A stretch of DNA of 64,000 nt, taken from Orthonyx spaldingii (lineage: Eukaryota; Chordata; Aves; Passeriformes; Orthonychidae). Below, piece by piece: positions 20,791 through 32,902 of the stretch. How positions within the stretch are numbered: position 1 is the stretch's first letter; the number at the start of each line of letters is the position of its first letter. The translations under genes were made by a program, and so were the position numbers. The notes beneath the pieces were generated by a model that did no database searches, was not told where the DNA came from, and saw nothing but the letters and a program-made list of their open reading frames with translations. Location: positions 396,542 to 460,541 of the forward strand of contig VZTJ01002496.1 in the NCBI GenBank assembly GCA_013397795.1, written 5' to 3'.

Positions 20791-21175
20791 ACGGCAGCGG
20801 GCTGGAGCCGCCGCACCGCCCGGGGACCCGTGCGCGCCTGCATCCACCCGGTCGCAGCGACCGCGGCTCCGCACGGTGAGTGAGCAGTGACCCAGCGGCC
20901 TCCGGCTCCGCGCAGGCCCGGGGGCGGCGGGACGGGACGGGACGGGACACCGGCGGTGACAGCGGGGACGCGTCGCGGGGGGTTCCAGCTCCTCGTGCTG
21001 GCCGCGGCCCCCGCAGCCCCGGGGGGTGAGAGGAGAGCTCCGGCACCGGAGGCTCCGGAGGGCTCCGGGGGGCTTCGGGCTACTCAGCTCGGGGTGTGAC
21101 AGAGCTGCGCTCCCGCAGCACGGGGCCCTCTGGGCCCCTCGGCCGCGGCGGCACTGGGAAGGTACGATCTGCTCA

Positions 21176-21430
21176 GCCTTGCGAGCTCTGGGACCCCAGC
21201 CCGGGGCTGCAGCCTTGGGGTGCCGCGGGAGCTCTGCTCTGCCCGGGGGAGCTCTGCATCCCCAGCTCGGGGGCTACAGCCCTGGGGTGCCAGCGGAGCT
21301 CTGGTCTCCCGAGCTCGGGGGTGCAGCTCATCCCCGGCGAAGCTCTGGACCCCCAGCTCGGGGAGCTGCAGGTGATACTGGGGGAGCTCTGGGACCCCCA
21401 GCTCAGGGATTGCAGCTCCCTCAGTCCCAG
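21176..21430. repeat. GC-rich imperfect tandem array, about 45-bp period
   Basis: The core AGCTCTG recurs at 21,184, 21,230, 21,297, 21,341 and 21,385, spaced 46, 67, 44 and 44 bases, with an extra core at 21,250. Each unit also carries a CAGCTCGGG-like box. The array lies just inside the inferred first intron. Frames of 142-206 residues across it are low-complexity artefacts. Confidence 0.7.
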
Positions 21431-24022
21431 GAGGCAGGAGAGGCTCTGTTCCCCTCAGCCTAATCGGGTCTGTCCCCTGCTTCCCAGAGTGTTGGAGTGG
21501 GGGGTCTGGTCCTCCCTGCCCTAGAGGCTCGGGGGGGACATGTGCTCCCCTCAGCTCGGGTAGGAGTGTGGGGGTGAAGCCGGTCCCCTCACGCTGGGGG
21601 CTCCAGTCCCTCCGCTGGGGTGCGAAGGCAGGGTGCTCCCTGCTGCAGGGGGAGCTGGAGGCATCCACTGTGAGTGGGAGCAGATCCATTCCACCCCACC
21701 CCATCCCATCCCGGGCCGGAGCGGTGACATTGGGGCTGCGCTGCCTCCCTGGCGCTGAGGTCTGTGGGGTGACAAGGGGGCGATGGCTTTGTCCCCCTCT
21801 TGGGGACGAACGTGCCGGGGGGCAGAATGGGGCTGGGAAGGAGAGACCTTACCATCACAGGCACCCTGGCAGGAGGGCGTGCTCCATTTGCTCGTGGAAT
21901 GGCTTGCTGATTGCCCAGCTGCAATATTTGGATTTTTCAGGGTGGATAAGGCATGTGGCTGTCTTTGTACTGTGTTCCTCCTGGAGGCCTCGTTTTGATC
22001 AAAGTTTCTAATTTATTCTGTTTTGTGTGAAAACCTCATTAAAGAGTGCCTCGGTGCCTTCAGGCACCATAAATACACGGAGAGAGGATGGGAAGAGAGA
22101 GAAAAAGATTATTATTTGTAAAAAGGGGGAGCTCTGCCATACTGACATGGTGCTGCTGAAGCTTGCTGATGCAGGCAGCCTCTCTCAGCACAGCAGCACC
22201 AGGCTGTTGGTGAACGTCCTCGTGTCACTTTGGCTGATGGTGCAGCCTGGTGTGACAGCAGCTTTTGTAGGGATGCCTTCAGACTTGCTTCTCCCAGGTC
22301 CACATGGCTGAAAATTCTTTCTTGTTGTCTTCCATGCCCAGCTGTGAGCCAGTACAAAACACAGAACCAGTACAAAACACTTGGCAGCTGAAGTCAGTGG
22401 AAGTGTCGCTGTGGATCTTGGTGGATTTGGGCTTGGCTATGTTTTTTGGGGAGTGGATGTTGTACTGGAGTTGCGCTCTGGTTTGTTTGATGTAGTATTT
22501 TGTTGGTGTTAAAATTGCTCCAGCTTTGTGAGGTTGTTCAGAGTTTGGAAGTAGAGGGCAGTCCCCCTAGTTTGTGACAGAGAAAAGGTAAAGGCTGCTT
22601 TTACAATATGGGTAATAAACCTCCTCTAAATCCAGAGAGATTGCTTTGATTTTTCTGAGGTTTTGGGCATGTGGAGCAGAACTGAATTCAGCTCAGATGC
22701 CTTTAAACTGTGTTTGTAATCTGTGCAACAAATGGTGATTCCCAAATTATTGTGCTTCTTTCTCCTCCCACATTATCAACCTGGGGACAACGTCTCGTGT
22801 TAATTAGCTTTTAATGTCACACTTATACATTTAATAAATCCAGGTAGGTGGATCATTTTCAGGACTTGGAAATATTATGGATATTACTTTACTGCTCAGA
22901 GTTAATGGTTAAAAGGCAGTGGTTTGTTGTTTTTCCATGTATCTCGTTGCTTCTCTCAACACTCAAGCTTGAATAGGTGCTGCTTTTAATTAGATAGTTC
23001 TTGAGTTTTCTTGAACTGAACACGTGGAGGGAGAACCAATGCACTGTGGGTGATGGTTACTTAAAAATTCTTTCTTCTTCTAGTTGCTGCCTCTCTGCAT
23101 CGCTCACCGTTGGTTAATTGGTACACTAAATATGGGTGGCCTGGGACTTACTCAGATTTAAAAGCAATTTCAGCCTGGCTGTAAGGAATGGTTGCGGAAT
23201 TAAAGGCTTTTTAACTGGGGCAGCAGGACATCCTGTGGGGAGAAAAAAAAAAGCTCAAAAATAATCCAGACCCTTGTTTGGGAAGGGGCCAGTTTGAGAG
23301 GTAAAATCAATCCATACAGCAGCATCAAAAAGCAGAGGTCTGAGACTGCTTTTGTTGGACATGGCATGAGGTCCCGGTGTCCTGGGTGGCTTGCAGGGAC
23401 ATGTGCAGGGCAGGAAGGATTTTTAAGGCTGCCCAGTGAGGTAGGTGCAGGCTGTTCTTTGCTGAAGTGGAGCAGAGCACCCGAATGCTGTTTCAGTCAT
23501 GATTCAAGTGCAGCACATCAAACCCAACTGTACGGGCAAAAAACTCTCTGAAGGAGAGGTGAGCTTAAAATGAGCTCAAAAACCTGAGTTTTTTAGAGGT
23601 TTCTTGGATCTGATGGTCATGAACTGAGCTTCTGCGTACTGTCAGTGTTTTCCAAAGGATTTTGGTGTCATTGGAGGCTTTTTGAGCCCAGGGCACCAAC
23701 ACAGAGAGGGGCAGGAGCCCTTTGGAGGACTGGTGTCCTGCATGGAAACTCCATCTTTTAATACAGCTTTAGTTCCCAAAGTGTGTGGCATCATTAAGTT
23801 AATTATCAAGTCCTGTCCCCCTCCTTCCCCAAAATGCTGGGTAAATGCAGAAGACTGAGGAACATGTGAAACTTACTGGCTTTTTGGGGTGCTTTCGTCC
23901 CAGTCATATTTTTTACTTTGGAAGTCTGTTAAGCAGAGACAGTGTTTGGTGCAGGTTACTTGGGCTCGGTTTTCGTAGATCAAAAGAACGTCCATCCTAA
24001 TAAGCTACCAGGTGTAACTGTG
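21431..24022 (+). other. Inferred first-intron sequence, 5' part
   Basis: GC content falls from the CpG island to AT-rich DNA after about 22,000. No repeat family, RNA gene or exon is recognised. Good-looking splice donors (for example 22,846, CCAG|GTAGGT) lack convincing partners. Confidence 0.4.
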
Positions 24023-24108
24023 TAGTGGGGCTTGGTGGAACGTGTCCCTTCCCATGGCAGTGGGGTGGAAAGAGATGGCCCCTTCCAGCCCAAAACATTC
24101 TGTGATTT
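24023..24108 (+). mobile_element. Short CR1 3' end (plus strand)
   Basis: Contains GTGGGGCTTGGTGGAACGTG and ends with CAGCCCAAAACATTCTGTG. About 85 bp of the CR1 3' terminus, diverged. Confidence 0.82.
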
Positions 24109-26720
24109 ATTTTAAGTCATGAACAGCTCTAAAATATTTGTCTGTGTTGTTTCTGGTCTTATCAAACATGTTAATGTTGTTGAGGGGAGAAAAAACCCAA
24201 ATTCTTAAAAGTACAACACAAGCTTTGTTCTGATAGTCCTTGATCAAGAGCTGGAAAGAGAAAAGAAAGATTAATTTTGGAGACTATAACACGCTTCTTA
24301 AAGAAATGCAGTTACTACTGTTGCTGGGCTTTACAGTTCACTCATCCAAATCCGGGCAGCAAGTCTAGAGTGGAACAGAAGATGTCCTGCTGCTGTTTCC
24401 TTCTTGTGCTCCTGCAGTGCTGCTCTGTTGTCCAGTTACACATCCGTGATCAAAGAAAATCACTAATAAATCTTTATTGGGAAAGCATCTTCCGTAGGTT
24501 TTGCCTGTGCTAATTTGCTTAGATTTAAAGGCACAACAAAATAAATCTCCCTCTGCTTAGCCGTGACTCTAAAGCTTTTTTCCTCCCTGACTTCCCAGCC
24601 TGCTCTGCCTTCTGTCTCCCTGATTTTGAAGCTCTTTGGAGGTAGCTTTTTCTGTTTAAATGGAATTAAGGCAAAGCGTCTTGCCACTTGGAAAAAAAAA
24701 AAAAAGACTTCAAGGAAGCCTTGAAGCCCAGTAACTTTGGGTTTTTGTAGTGCAGGAAAGGTGGCAGCTTCCTTGCCAAGCTGGGTGAGGCACAGGTGTG
24801 AGATAACGGGATAGCAGAATTCCTTGAGTGTGTTTGCTGGACTGGCTTTTTAGGGGGCTGTGGGCACTGTCACATCCTTATTATCTGTGTGGGACAAGGC
24901 TTGGGAATTTCATTCCCACTCTCTGTGTCTGGGGAACAACACACGGTGGGGCTGCGTTGTCCAAGCCTTTGTCAGAAAAAGAAATAGGAAGAAACAGGAG
25001 TAAAACTAGCAGAAAATGTTGTAAATCCTGTCTTAAGGACTGAAACAGCCTTAAAATTGCCCCTTTCTGAACAGGTGGATGTGGAGAGGAGAGCTTTCGC
25101 AGCCTTGGCCTAAGAAAGATTTTTAATACTGTCATCTCCTCCTGTCCACTGCAGCCTAGTCCTTTAATTTCCTTGACTAAAAAAGGGCATTGCAGTTGGG
25201 AATGTTTTACAATTTCCCTTGCTGGTCCATTACTGTGTTAGCTTAGCTCCGTGTGTGTTGAATGCCACTAAATGTCACTTGCAAATTTAATGTTGGGAGC
25301 ACTCAGATTTGTGCTAATTGAATTTAAAGTCTTATACTTGAATTTGTTAAAATGGCAGAGTCAGACAATCGAAACGCCTTAATGGGAGAGTGGAGGAGCA
25401 CTTGCAAATCTACTCTTGTACGTGAATCCAACAATGCCTTTGTGTAGATGGAAGGGGAGACCCTGAGCAGACAGATCAGGGTTTGATGGTTTTTTTTTTT
25501 TTAAAATGTCCCTTTTTACATTACGAAGTGGTGACAGCTGGCAAAAATCCACTATGCTGAAAGTCTTAATGCTTGACATCTGCTCAGGGTCATTGCTGAC
25601 ACAAAGTTAACCTTAAATACTTCTGTAAAAATCGTAAAGATTGTAGAGCCTTTCAGTTCAATTTAAATGTCTGCTTCTCCAGACATGGTTTTAGGCACTG
25701 CTGCAGAAAGGTTTATTGTTTAGGCTGTTAGTCTTTAAACTCAGTTGTCTGTATGTGTCTTTTGGGGTTTTTATTCAGGACATTAGTAACTTTTGCACCT
25801 GAGGGTTTGTTGTTTAGTGAGGGGTTGTGGGGTTGGTTGTTCAGGGTGTTTTTTGTTTGGTTTATGTTTTCTGTGGGGTTTTCTTGTTGTTTTCATTTGG
25901 TTTTGGTTTTTTTTGGTTTTTTTTTTTTTTTTTTTTTATAGAGGACAGTCTGTACAAAGCCTCTGGCATTTAAAACTTCATTATTCTTCAGCCAAATACC
26001 CAAGGGTTGGATAGACACAGAAAAGGAGACCCTATTGCTGTGCTTTTTGTGAGGTGAAGTGTTAAAGAAATTACCCTTGATTGGAAAAGAGTTATATAGA
26101 CTGGTCCTTGGCTTTTCAAGCCGTGTAAGTCTGTGCCTCCCTAGATAGCACAAGGCTTTTAAGGAGTTTGTCTTGAAACACTTCCATTAAATCTCCTGAT
26201 ACCAGGCTTTGACCTTCTGCCACTGAGCTGGCATTTCATATGGGTTTCTGGCATGAGCTCTCCTGCCACTTTCAAGTAAAATCTTATCAGACATTGAAAA
26301 GTTTGACTCTGCAGTTGAGCGCTGTGCCAAAGCTGTAAAAGCCCTATTTGTACACAAAATGGATTTTTGCTTGCCAGGAGGGCTGGGGTGGTGCTTCAGT
26401 AACTGCAGGGATGGTTTGAATCTACATGGTAATGAAACAGCTCCATCTAAATCGAGCGTCTCCCCCACTCTCAGGTCTGCACTTTGTCTTCTGCATGTCC
26501 CTGCATGCAGTTTTACGCAGTCGGGTTACATTGCTCTGGAAAGCTTTGTTGGGGAAGTTAATTCAAAGCTGTTTGAAAGGCTTAAAAATGGCTCTGCTAT
26601 TAGGGTGATGAAGAAGACCTTGAAGGTGCCTTGAGAGTGACTGCTGCAGGAATATCTACCTGGCCACGCGAGTGTGAAGCTGCTCCCAGAGCCCTTCTCC
26701 GAGCTGTCCTCTCAGTGCTG
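24109..26720. other. Intron-like sequence with a long T-rich tract
   Basis: A G/T-rich low-complexity stretch covers 25,760-25,940 and ends in T21 (25,917-25,937). At 26,522-26,626 an open segment (SGYIALESFVGEVNSK at its start) follows a weak TTTTACGCAG acceptor. It is followed by AAG|GTGCCT, a poor donor, so I do not call it an exon. Nothing else is recognised. Confidence 0.45.
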
Positions 26721-26888
26721 GCAGCCACAAAAACTGGGGCAGCCCCTGGATCCCTGGGAGTGCCCAAGGCCAGGCTGGACAGGGCTTGGAGCAGCGTGGG
26801 ATAGTGGGAGGTATCCCTGCCCATGGCAGGGGTGGCACTGGATGGGATTTAAGGTCCCTTCCAACCCAGCCCATCCTGGGATTCTATC
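26721..26888 (+). mobile_element. CR1 LINE 3' end (plus strand)
   Basis: Contains GGATCCCTGGGAGTGCCCAA and GGCTTGGAGCAGCGTGGG, and ends CATCCTGGGATTCTATCATG. 5'-truncated at about 170 bp. Confidence 0.93.
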
Positions 26889-28883
26889 ATGCAGCAGGGC
26901 TCAAAACCCACGTGCTTTAACTGGGAGGGAAAATCCAGCACTAGTGGGTGATTGGGGAGCCCAGGGTGAGCTTTTCGTCTTACAGGGGGTGCTAGTGGTC
27001 TGTGGATGTTGTGTCTGGGGAATACATTTTTAGTGGAATAATGAAGTGAACGAGGTAGAGGAACACATGTGTGCCAAAGTGCTGAGGTTTGGGGGTGGTC
27101 AGCAGAGGCAGTGGGGGGGAGGTGATGCCCAAAGCAGAGCTGTGGACAGAAAAGGATGAGTGCAAGCATGTGAAGATCCCTGCTGAATGACTCGACAGAA
27201 CATGTTGTTCCCTTTCCCCCGGTACTTTTGGGATCCGCATTCAATGGAATCATGGTTTTATGGAGGCTCTCCACCCTGGGAGAAGCTCGCCTTTGCCAAA
27301 ACCAATCCTCAGTAATGGGCTGGGGGCTCTTATCTACTCTCCATGAAACACTGCAAAAACCTTATTTTGCAGTAATGAGTAACTACCCACAAATTAACAA
27401 AACTCCTTGTCAGATATTCCCTTTGTTTTTGTGCCTGTGCAATTTCCTAATTCAGTTTTTCTCCCTTTCAAAACATAAATAGATGGGTTATCAAAGGACA
27501 TTTTAAAAACAAAAACAGGGCCCTAAGCACATTTATCAGAAGGGGATTATCCAAGTTCTGATAGTTTGTTCAGAATTTTTTTGCGTGCAAGAAAATGAGT
27601 GCCTGTGCTGAGAAGACACAGACCCATCCAGCCACGTGTCATGTATCCAAGAACTGTAATGTTTTTGAGAGGGAATGACAGAGTTCAGCCACAGGTTCAG
27701 GAAGTGTAAGTGGCTGGGAGGATACTTTGTGGGGATGACAGTCACAGGCAAATCTACGATACCTCCTCCTCTGGGCAAGACTTACGCAAAGAAATGTCAG
27801 GTTTTTCAGGGTCCTGTTAGGGTTTGAAAATGCCCAAAGAGGGAGATGGGTTGCTTTGGGGAGAGGGGTTCCCATCTCTTGTGCAAGTTTGATTCAGTGC
27901 CAAGGGAGGAGAGGGGAGGGAGGAGCCTGAGAGCCAGAGGAGATTGGATACAAGTGCACCAGATTGATGCAGGAAAGGCCATTAGCTGTTTTCTTCTCTG
28001 TGCCTGGCCAGCTGAGTTGATGTTCTTAATGAACTGCTCCTTAAATATCTTAACTTCTGATTGCTGCTCCTTAACTCCATGGTCCATCAGGGCACAAATG
28101 AATGGAGTAGCATTGTTTAGAACTGTCTACAGGGAACTTTCCTTGGCCACTTTATTGAGTGGCTGCCAGTCTAAAATCCTTTTATGATTCTTCCTGTTAG
28201 ACTTCTCCTTCGCTAATATTGTACTTAATGCAAACAATCTCCTCTAACCTCTTAACTTTGTAATCTGCCTCACACTCTAATTGTGCTTTAATGCTGCCCA
28301 TTTGTAGTTGGATATGAGCAAATATTTAAAATAATTGTCCACTCTACAAAATGTTGGTTGACTTCACAGATTGTTTTGTCTTTTGTTTGTTAACTCTCTG
28401 GGGATCTTGTTTCCATGTCCAGGACATCCATTTAGGTCTTTCCAAGGTAAAAGTTTGGAAAGCAGGCTAGAAATCCTAGGGAATGCTCTATTTCTCCATG
28501 TGGTTCCACTGTTACGGCTGTGTGTTGAAATTCAGCCTGCAGGATGTGATGTCATGCTAATAAATCAATGACTTGTGTTCATTTGAAGATTGGATAATAA
28601 CCCAGGCATGGGATAATAAGCCAGGGAGCACTTGGCCCTTCTGCTCTGAGCTTCCCAGAAATTATGACGTGGATAAAGCTTTGCCTGCCTCTGTCTTGCT
28701 GCACGTTTCAGCACGAGTGTGACGGGGTGGGAGCTTTGTATTCATGCAGAGACACCCTGATGCCTTAGAGAGGGGGCTCGGACACGTGTTTCTAACACAG
28801 GCAGTGTGGGGACACAGAGCTCCCAAACGTTGCAAGGTGCAGGTTCCAAACTCTGCGCTCCCTGCATGTGCAAAACTCATCAG
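26889..28883. other. Intron-like unassigned sequence
   Basis: I see no repeat, exon or RNA gene that I can support. Confidence 0.45.
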
Positions 28884-28938
28884 AGATGAGATTTAAGGTC
28901 CCTTCCAACCCAGGATAGAACCATTCCATGATTCTGTG
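28884..28938 (+). mobile_element. Very short CR1 3' end (plus strand)
   Basis: Only the last 55 bp: GAGATTTAAGGTCCCTTCCA to CATTCCATGATTCTGTG. Such tiny 5'-truncated CR1 insertions are common in birds. Confidence 0.85.
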
Positions 28939-30730
28939 TTCACTGGAGAAGAGCTTGTTGAATTTCCCAGACTGGTTGTCACTGGTGTGTTGCTCTCTGA
29001 GGGAGTAGTGGCTTGTGGCAGGCAGAGGCTTCCCACCCTGTGAACACCTCAGAGCTGTAACCTCTGATCCCTATCACTAAATCCCTGCTTTCTGGTTCAG
29101 ATTTCATTCCCAGAGAAACCAAAGGTTGAAGTACATCTGTTCAAAGCGAGCTTTCTGGGCAGATTTAATTCATGGCTGTCAAAGAGCTGTTTTTTCTTCC
29201 CTCACCCGCTCTTCTTATTCCCAGTTTCCAGCGTTAAAGAGTATTCCATGAGGTTTTGGAGACGTGCTCTATGGTTTGCCTGGCAGGGTAGGGCCTTATC
29301 AAGAAGGAAATAACACAGAGGGAAACAGCAGCACAGGGAACATCAGCAAAGGGCTTCCTCCAGTTCTGTGTCATGCAAAGCATTGGTGATGGTTTCTGCA
29401 CCCTTCAAGTAGAGTAGCTTCTGCAGTGGCTGTGTCAGCTGTCAACAAACCTTGTGTTTGAGAGTGATGTGTTGTTGGGTTTTATTTTTATTTAAAAATG
29501 AGAGGCAGCTGAGGGTCTGCAGTGGACTGAACTGAAGTGGGTATTGCTTTTGGAAATAACTGGAGGAGACTGGCTGGTGGTGACCAGCCAGCACAGTGAC
29601 AGGATGTGTCCAGACAGCTGGGAATACTCAGACTTGCTTGTTTCCCAGTGCTGTCCTGAATTAGGATAGTTGGGATAGAGCCCAATGCAGCCTGTGGGGT
29701 GTGTTCAGTGTAACATTTGCACCAGGGCTGCTCCCTGTTCAGTGAGTAGTTGGACAGAAGTGCTCAGGCACTGTGGAGTCTCTGTGCCTGGGACTGTTGG
29801 ATCTGGGGATGCTGGAGCAGTGGCTGAGTGCAGAATGGTGGCAGAGAGTTCTTGCATCCTTTTGTCTTCGTGTTGCTTATGGTCACGGAAGAGGCCCCGC
29901 AAACTTCAGCTGGAAGGGAGGAAAAGTGTCTGTTTATTTCCACAGACACTGCAAAGTGAAACGTGAAGTATTTGGAGAGCTAAACATGCTGATCCTGCTG
30001 TCTTTATAGCCTTAAAAATGGGTGAAGAATTAAAATAAATAAAAAGAGGGATGGTTTCTGTAGTGGCTTCTCTGGAGGCTGTATTATCTTCTTCTGGTTC
30101 TGAGGATTTGTTTCCTTTCCTGCTCTGCTTTAAAAACATTTGCTTTTTCATAAAAGCAATGAGTTACTCCATGGACATTTATGTGAAGGGACTTGCTGGG
30201 TGCTTGATAACCTACTTACTTTATTTGGGCTGTACTTTTTAAAAATGAAGTGTTCAAGTCAGGCCCTTGGAAGACAGATTGTCCGGCACGATTGTCTTGA
30301 GCAAAGTACCTTTCTGGTTTTAATTGGGATTTTTATTGCTATGATTTACAGTGGCAGGGTGAGGGCAGCACCATTCCTCCAGTGCCTCAGAGAAGTGGGA
30401 AGAGGAGGAGAAGGAGCAGAGCTGTTCTTTATCTGGACACTTCCTTAGATGCTTACAGAGCTGTGTACTTATATAATTCCTCCATGTAAGCATCAATGTG
30501 CAGCAAAGCGACACGGTTTGAAGCACAACGTTTAATAGAAATGTTCTCAGTGTGACTTTGCAAATATTCCCATGTTCAACTTGCCACCTTTGGTGCTGCC
30601 TCTTGTCACCAGAGTGAGGGTGGTTTGTGCAAGGCTGAGAAATGCAGCTAGAATCAGACACTTTGAAATCACCTCTCGGCACAGTCCTTGTGGCCTTCCT
30701 GGACTGGTCTGCTCGCTGCTGCTCTGTATC

Positions 30731-30850
30731 CATCCCCACTTCCCGGTGTCCATCCCCACTTCCCGGTGTCCATCCCCACTTCCCGGTGTCCATCCCCACC
30801 TCCTTGTATGCACTCCCATCTCCTCATGTCCATCCCCATCTCCACAGGCC
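30731..30850. repeat. 20-bp minisatellite, six units
   Basis: The unit CATCCCCACTTCCCGGTGTC is repeated three times without change (30,731-30,790). Three diverged units follow in the same 20-bp register to 30,850. The length is not a multiple of three, so it is not a coding repeat in any single frame. Confidence 0.93.
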
Positions 30851-32750
30851 CTGTCCTGTCCTGTGAGTCCTAAGTCCTGCCTTGCTTTGGGAACCCTGCT
30901 CAAAATGCAGGAATATTGTTCTGGCAAGCATCAGACTTGGATTCTCTTTTCATGTGCAGATGCAATGAATTTCCTAGAAACTTCAGGGAGGGGATGAAAG
31001 TGATGTAGATAATTTGTAACAACTGGTGGTTCACTTGTTGAAGCATAAACCGGATTTTTAATGTGCCAAAGAAGGAAACAAAGCCTGGCTTGATAAGGTC
31101 AGCATCTGAAATTTAGGGTCTGTGTTGATTTTTCTTTTGTATTACAGTTTATGGAGAATATTTTATTTTTTCCTTAATTAAACTGTTTCTGCAACATATG
31201 TCAGTCCATCTTAAATCCTGCTTAGGGAGACCCAAGGCTCTATCTGATGAGGGCAGAGCCTTCTCCTGCTTTTGGGACTTCAGATCCCCTTTTTGCAGCT
31301 GTGTTGTGCCATCCAGGTTGTTTTTCACCCTTTCCCCAGTCAGGCTGTGGAGCAAACTTCTGAATATGGGGTTGTGGGAGCTGGGACACCGCTCATAGTG
31401 TGGGGTTGTGGGGACTGTGAGGGTGCCTTGCCACACCTCCTTCCCCTTCCTTTAAGAACCAAAGCACTGAGCAGAGCTGCAGGGGAGAGGAGGGAGGGAG
31501 GATTCTCATCCTGCTGTTTGCCAGGTCCGTGTCTGGCTTCTCCCTGAGCTGGCTATGAGGAGCCAGGATCAGACTGGAGGCATCCCCGTGTCACTGTGCC
31601 AGGTCAGTGTGACCTGCCTACCCTGCACGACATCCCCCTGCATCTTCACATCCAGAAGAGCCGCCAGGATCCCAGTTCCAAGGTCTGCTTTTCGCAGCAG
31701 ACGTGCCTGAGGCTGGAGTCAGGGATCAGCATCCCCGGAGGGCAGGGCAGGGAGGGAGTGCTGGCTGCAATTCCAGCTGGGGGTGCTCCCATTCCAGCAA
31801 TTAGGAGGAATTAATTGCTTGGCCAGAGCCCCAAGATGTTGCAGATGGCTCTTAGAGGAATGGAACAGATTCCTGATCCTGAGGTGTGTCCAGTTTTGGG
31901 GAGTTGGATCCAGAAACCACCAGTTTTCTCCAGATCCAAGGCCAACTGGCTCATCAGATCTGCAAAAGAAAAGTTTGTTTTGCTGAGAAATGGAGTATCT
32001 TGTACTGCTGATATTTCTAAGGACGAGGGAGCTTAAATTTCTTTCTTACGTTGGGAACTGAAAGCAGACAATCCCTGGTTTGGGCTGTTCCACAGAAATG
32101 TGGACAAACAACCATTTTCAAATGGGTTTGTTTATTGTCATGACTGGTGTTTTTATGCTGTGCACCTCTTGGTGTTGTGTTCCTGTTACCCCTTGTGAAC
32201 AAGGCGTCTGTGCATTCCAGGGAAGGGCTTTTCTACTGATAGTGACTCCTTGCTTCTGAGCACAGGATTTCTCTGCAGCCCCAGCAGCACTTTCCCATTT
32301 TATGAAAGATTTAGCTCAATTTTCCACCCTATTCTCTGTTAATTTCTAGAGAAAATATGTTTCTTTGTTCAGGTCAAATTTGCAAATACATTGGTGGAGC
32401 TCAGTTTTTCTCTTTCCTGCCAATTTAGTGTTGTTGCACCTTTCATAAATCGCTTGATGAACTGTTGAAGCTGGAAGAGTCTGTTTGGCATTTACAAAGC
32501 TGATGGAAAACTTGAGTAAGAGATGCTTTGCAGGAAATGGCCTCTCAAAAAGGAAAGTAGCGCAAAAGCCAGTGATGTTTTTCTTGTTCACAGACTTGTT
32601 TGGAAGAGATTATTAATCCCTCACATCTGCCCAGGTGCAGCCTTCAGACTCCCAGCTTGGTGTTTTTAAGGGGAGCAGACCACGGCAGGGAATCCCGCCC
32701 CCCTCCAATCCAGTATTTTGGTTTCTTCAGGGAACTTGTGTGTCTTTCAG

Positions 32751-32902
32751 AAACTACGGTTTGGTGTCTGGGTGTCAAAGTTTACCATAGAAACTATCAG
32801 GAGGAGCAGAGGAAGGCAGCTCGTACTGAAATCCCAAAACCACTGCAAAACAAAGTGTAAAAGCATTGAGGTGGGAATGGGGGGATGGATGGGACTGAAG
32901 AG
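32751..32902 (+). other. Candidate internal exon, open reading frame, product unknown
   Basis: It is preceded by CTTGTGTGTCTTTCAG and followed by GAAGAG|GTAAGAG, both good splice matches. The 152 bases are open for 50 codons plus two bases, in a frame starting KLRFGVWVSKFTIETIRRSR. The frame meets a stop only two bases beyond the donor. A second acceptor lies 20 bases upstream (32,730). I know no homologue. In 43 kb of intron some good splice pairs arise by chance. Confidence 0.2.

Larger units (their letters stand above)
20650..20875 (+). other. Inferred first exon (probably 5' UTR) ending at a splice donor
   Basis: It starts at the inferred start site beside the YY1 element and ends CCGCACG|GTGAGTGAG, a strong donor at 20,876. 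An ATG inside the YY1 element (20,658) opens a frame that stays open to the donor. It is 72 codons of Arg, Pro and Gly built partly on a 20-bp tandem duplication, with no signal peptide or domain I recognise. I think it is untranslated; the alternative is a short coding start spliced onward. The gene identity is unknown because no downstream coding exon was recognised. Confidence 0.5.
20530..21120 (+). promoter_or_regulatory. CpG-island promoter with YY1 element, E-box and GC boxes
   Basis: The region is very CpG-rich and contains AAGATGGCGGC (20,655-20,665), a full YY1 element in forward orientation. A CACGTG E-box lies at 20,683-20,688 and a GC box CCGCCCCGCCC at 20,703-20,713. In vertebrate promoters this YY1 form usually lies just downstream of the start site and points along transcription, so I infer a plus-strand start near 20,640-20,655. 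There is no TATA box. I cannot tell whether the promoter also fires to the left. This is the strongest sign of a real gene in the window. Confidence 0.75.

Noticed and set aside
20005..20874. A 289-codon minus-strand frame running from CR1 into the CpG island
   Set aside because: Antisense CR1 joined to GC-rich promoter DNA, where stops are rare. No protein signal.
21084..21704. A 206-codon minus-strand frame and overlapping plus-strand frames
   Set aside because: They cover the GC-rich imperfect tandem array. Low complexity explains the lack of stops.
26522..26626. Exon-like open segment after TTTTACGCAG
   Set aside because: Weak pyrimidine tract and a poor donor (AAG|GTGCCT). The frame stops six bases later.
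30731..30850. CRISPR-like array of 20-bp repeats
   Set aside because: The units are directly adjacent without spacers. It is a minisatellite in vertebrate DNA.
31840..31920. Possible CR1 remnant
   Set aside because: Only scattered words match, below what I can support by eye.
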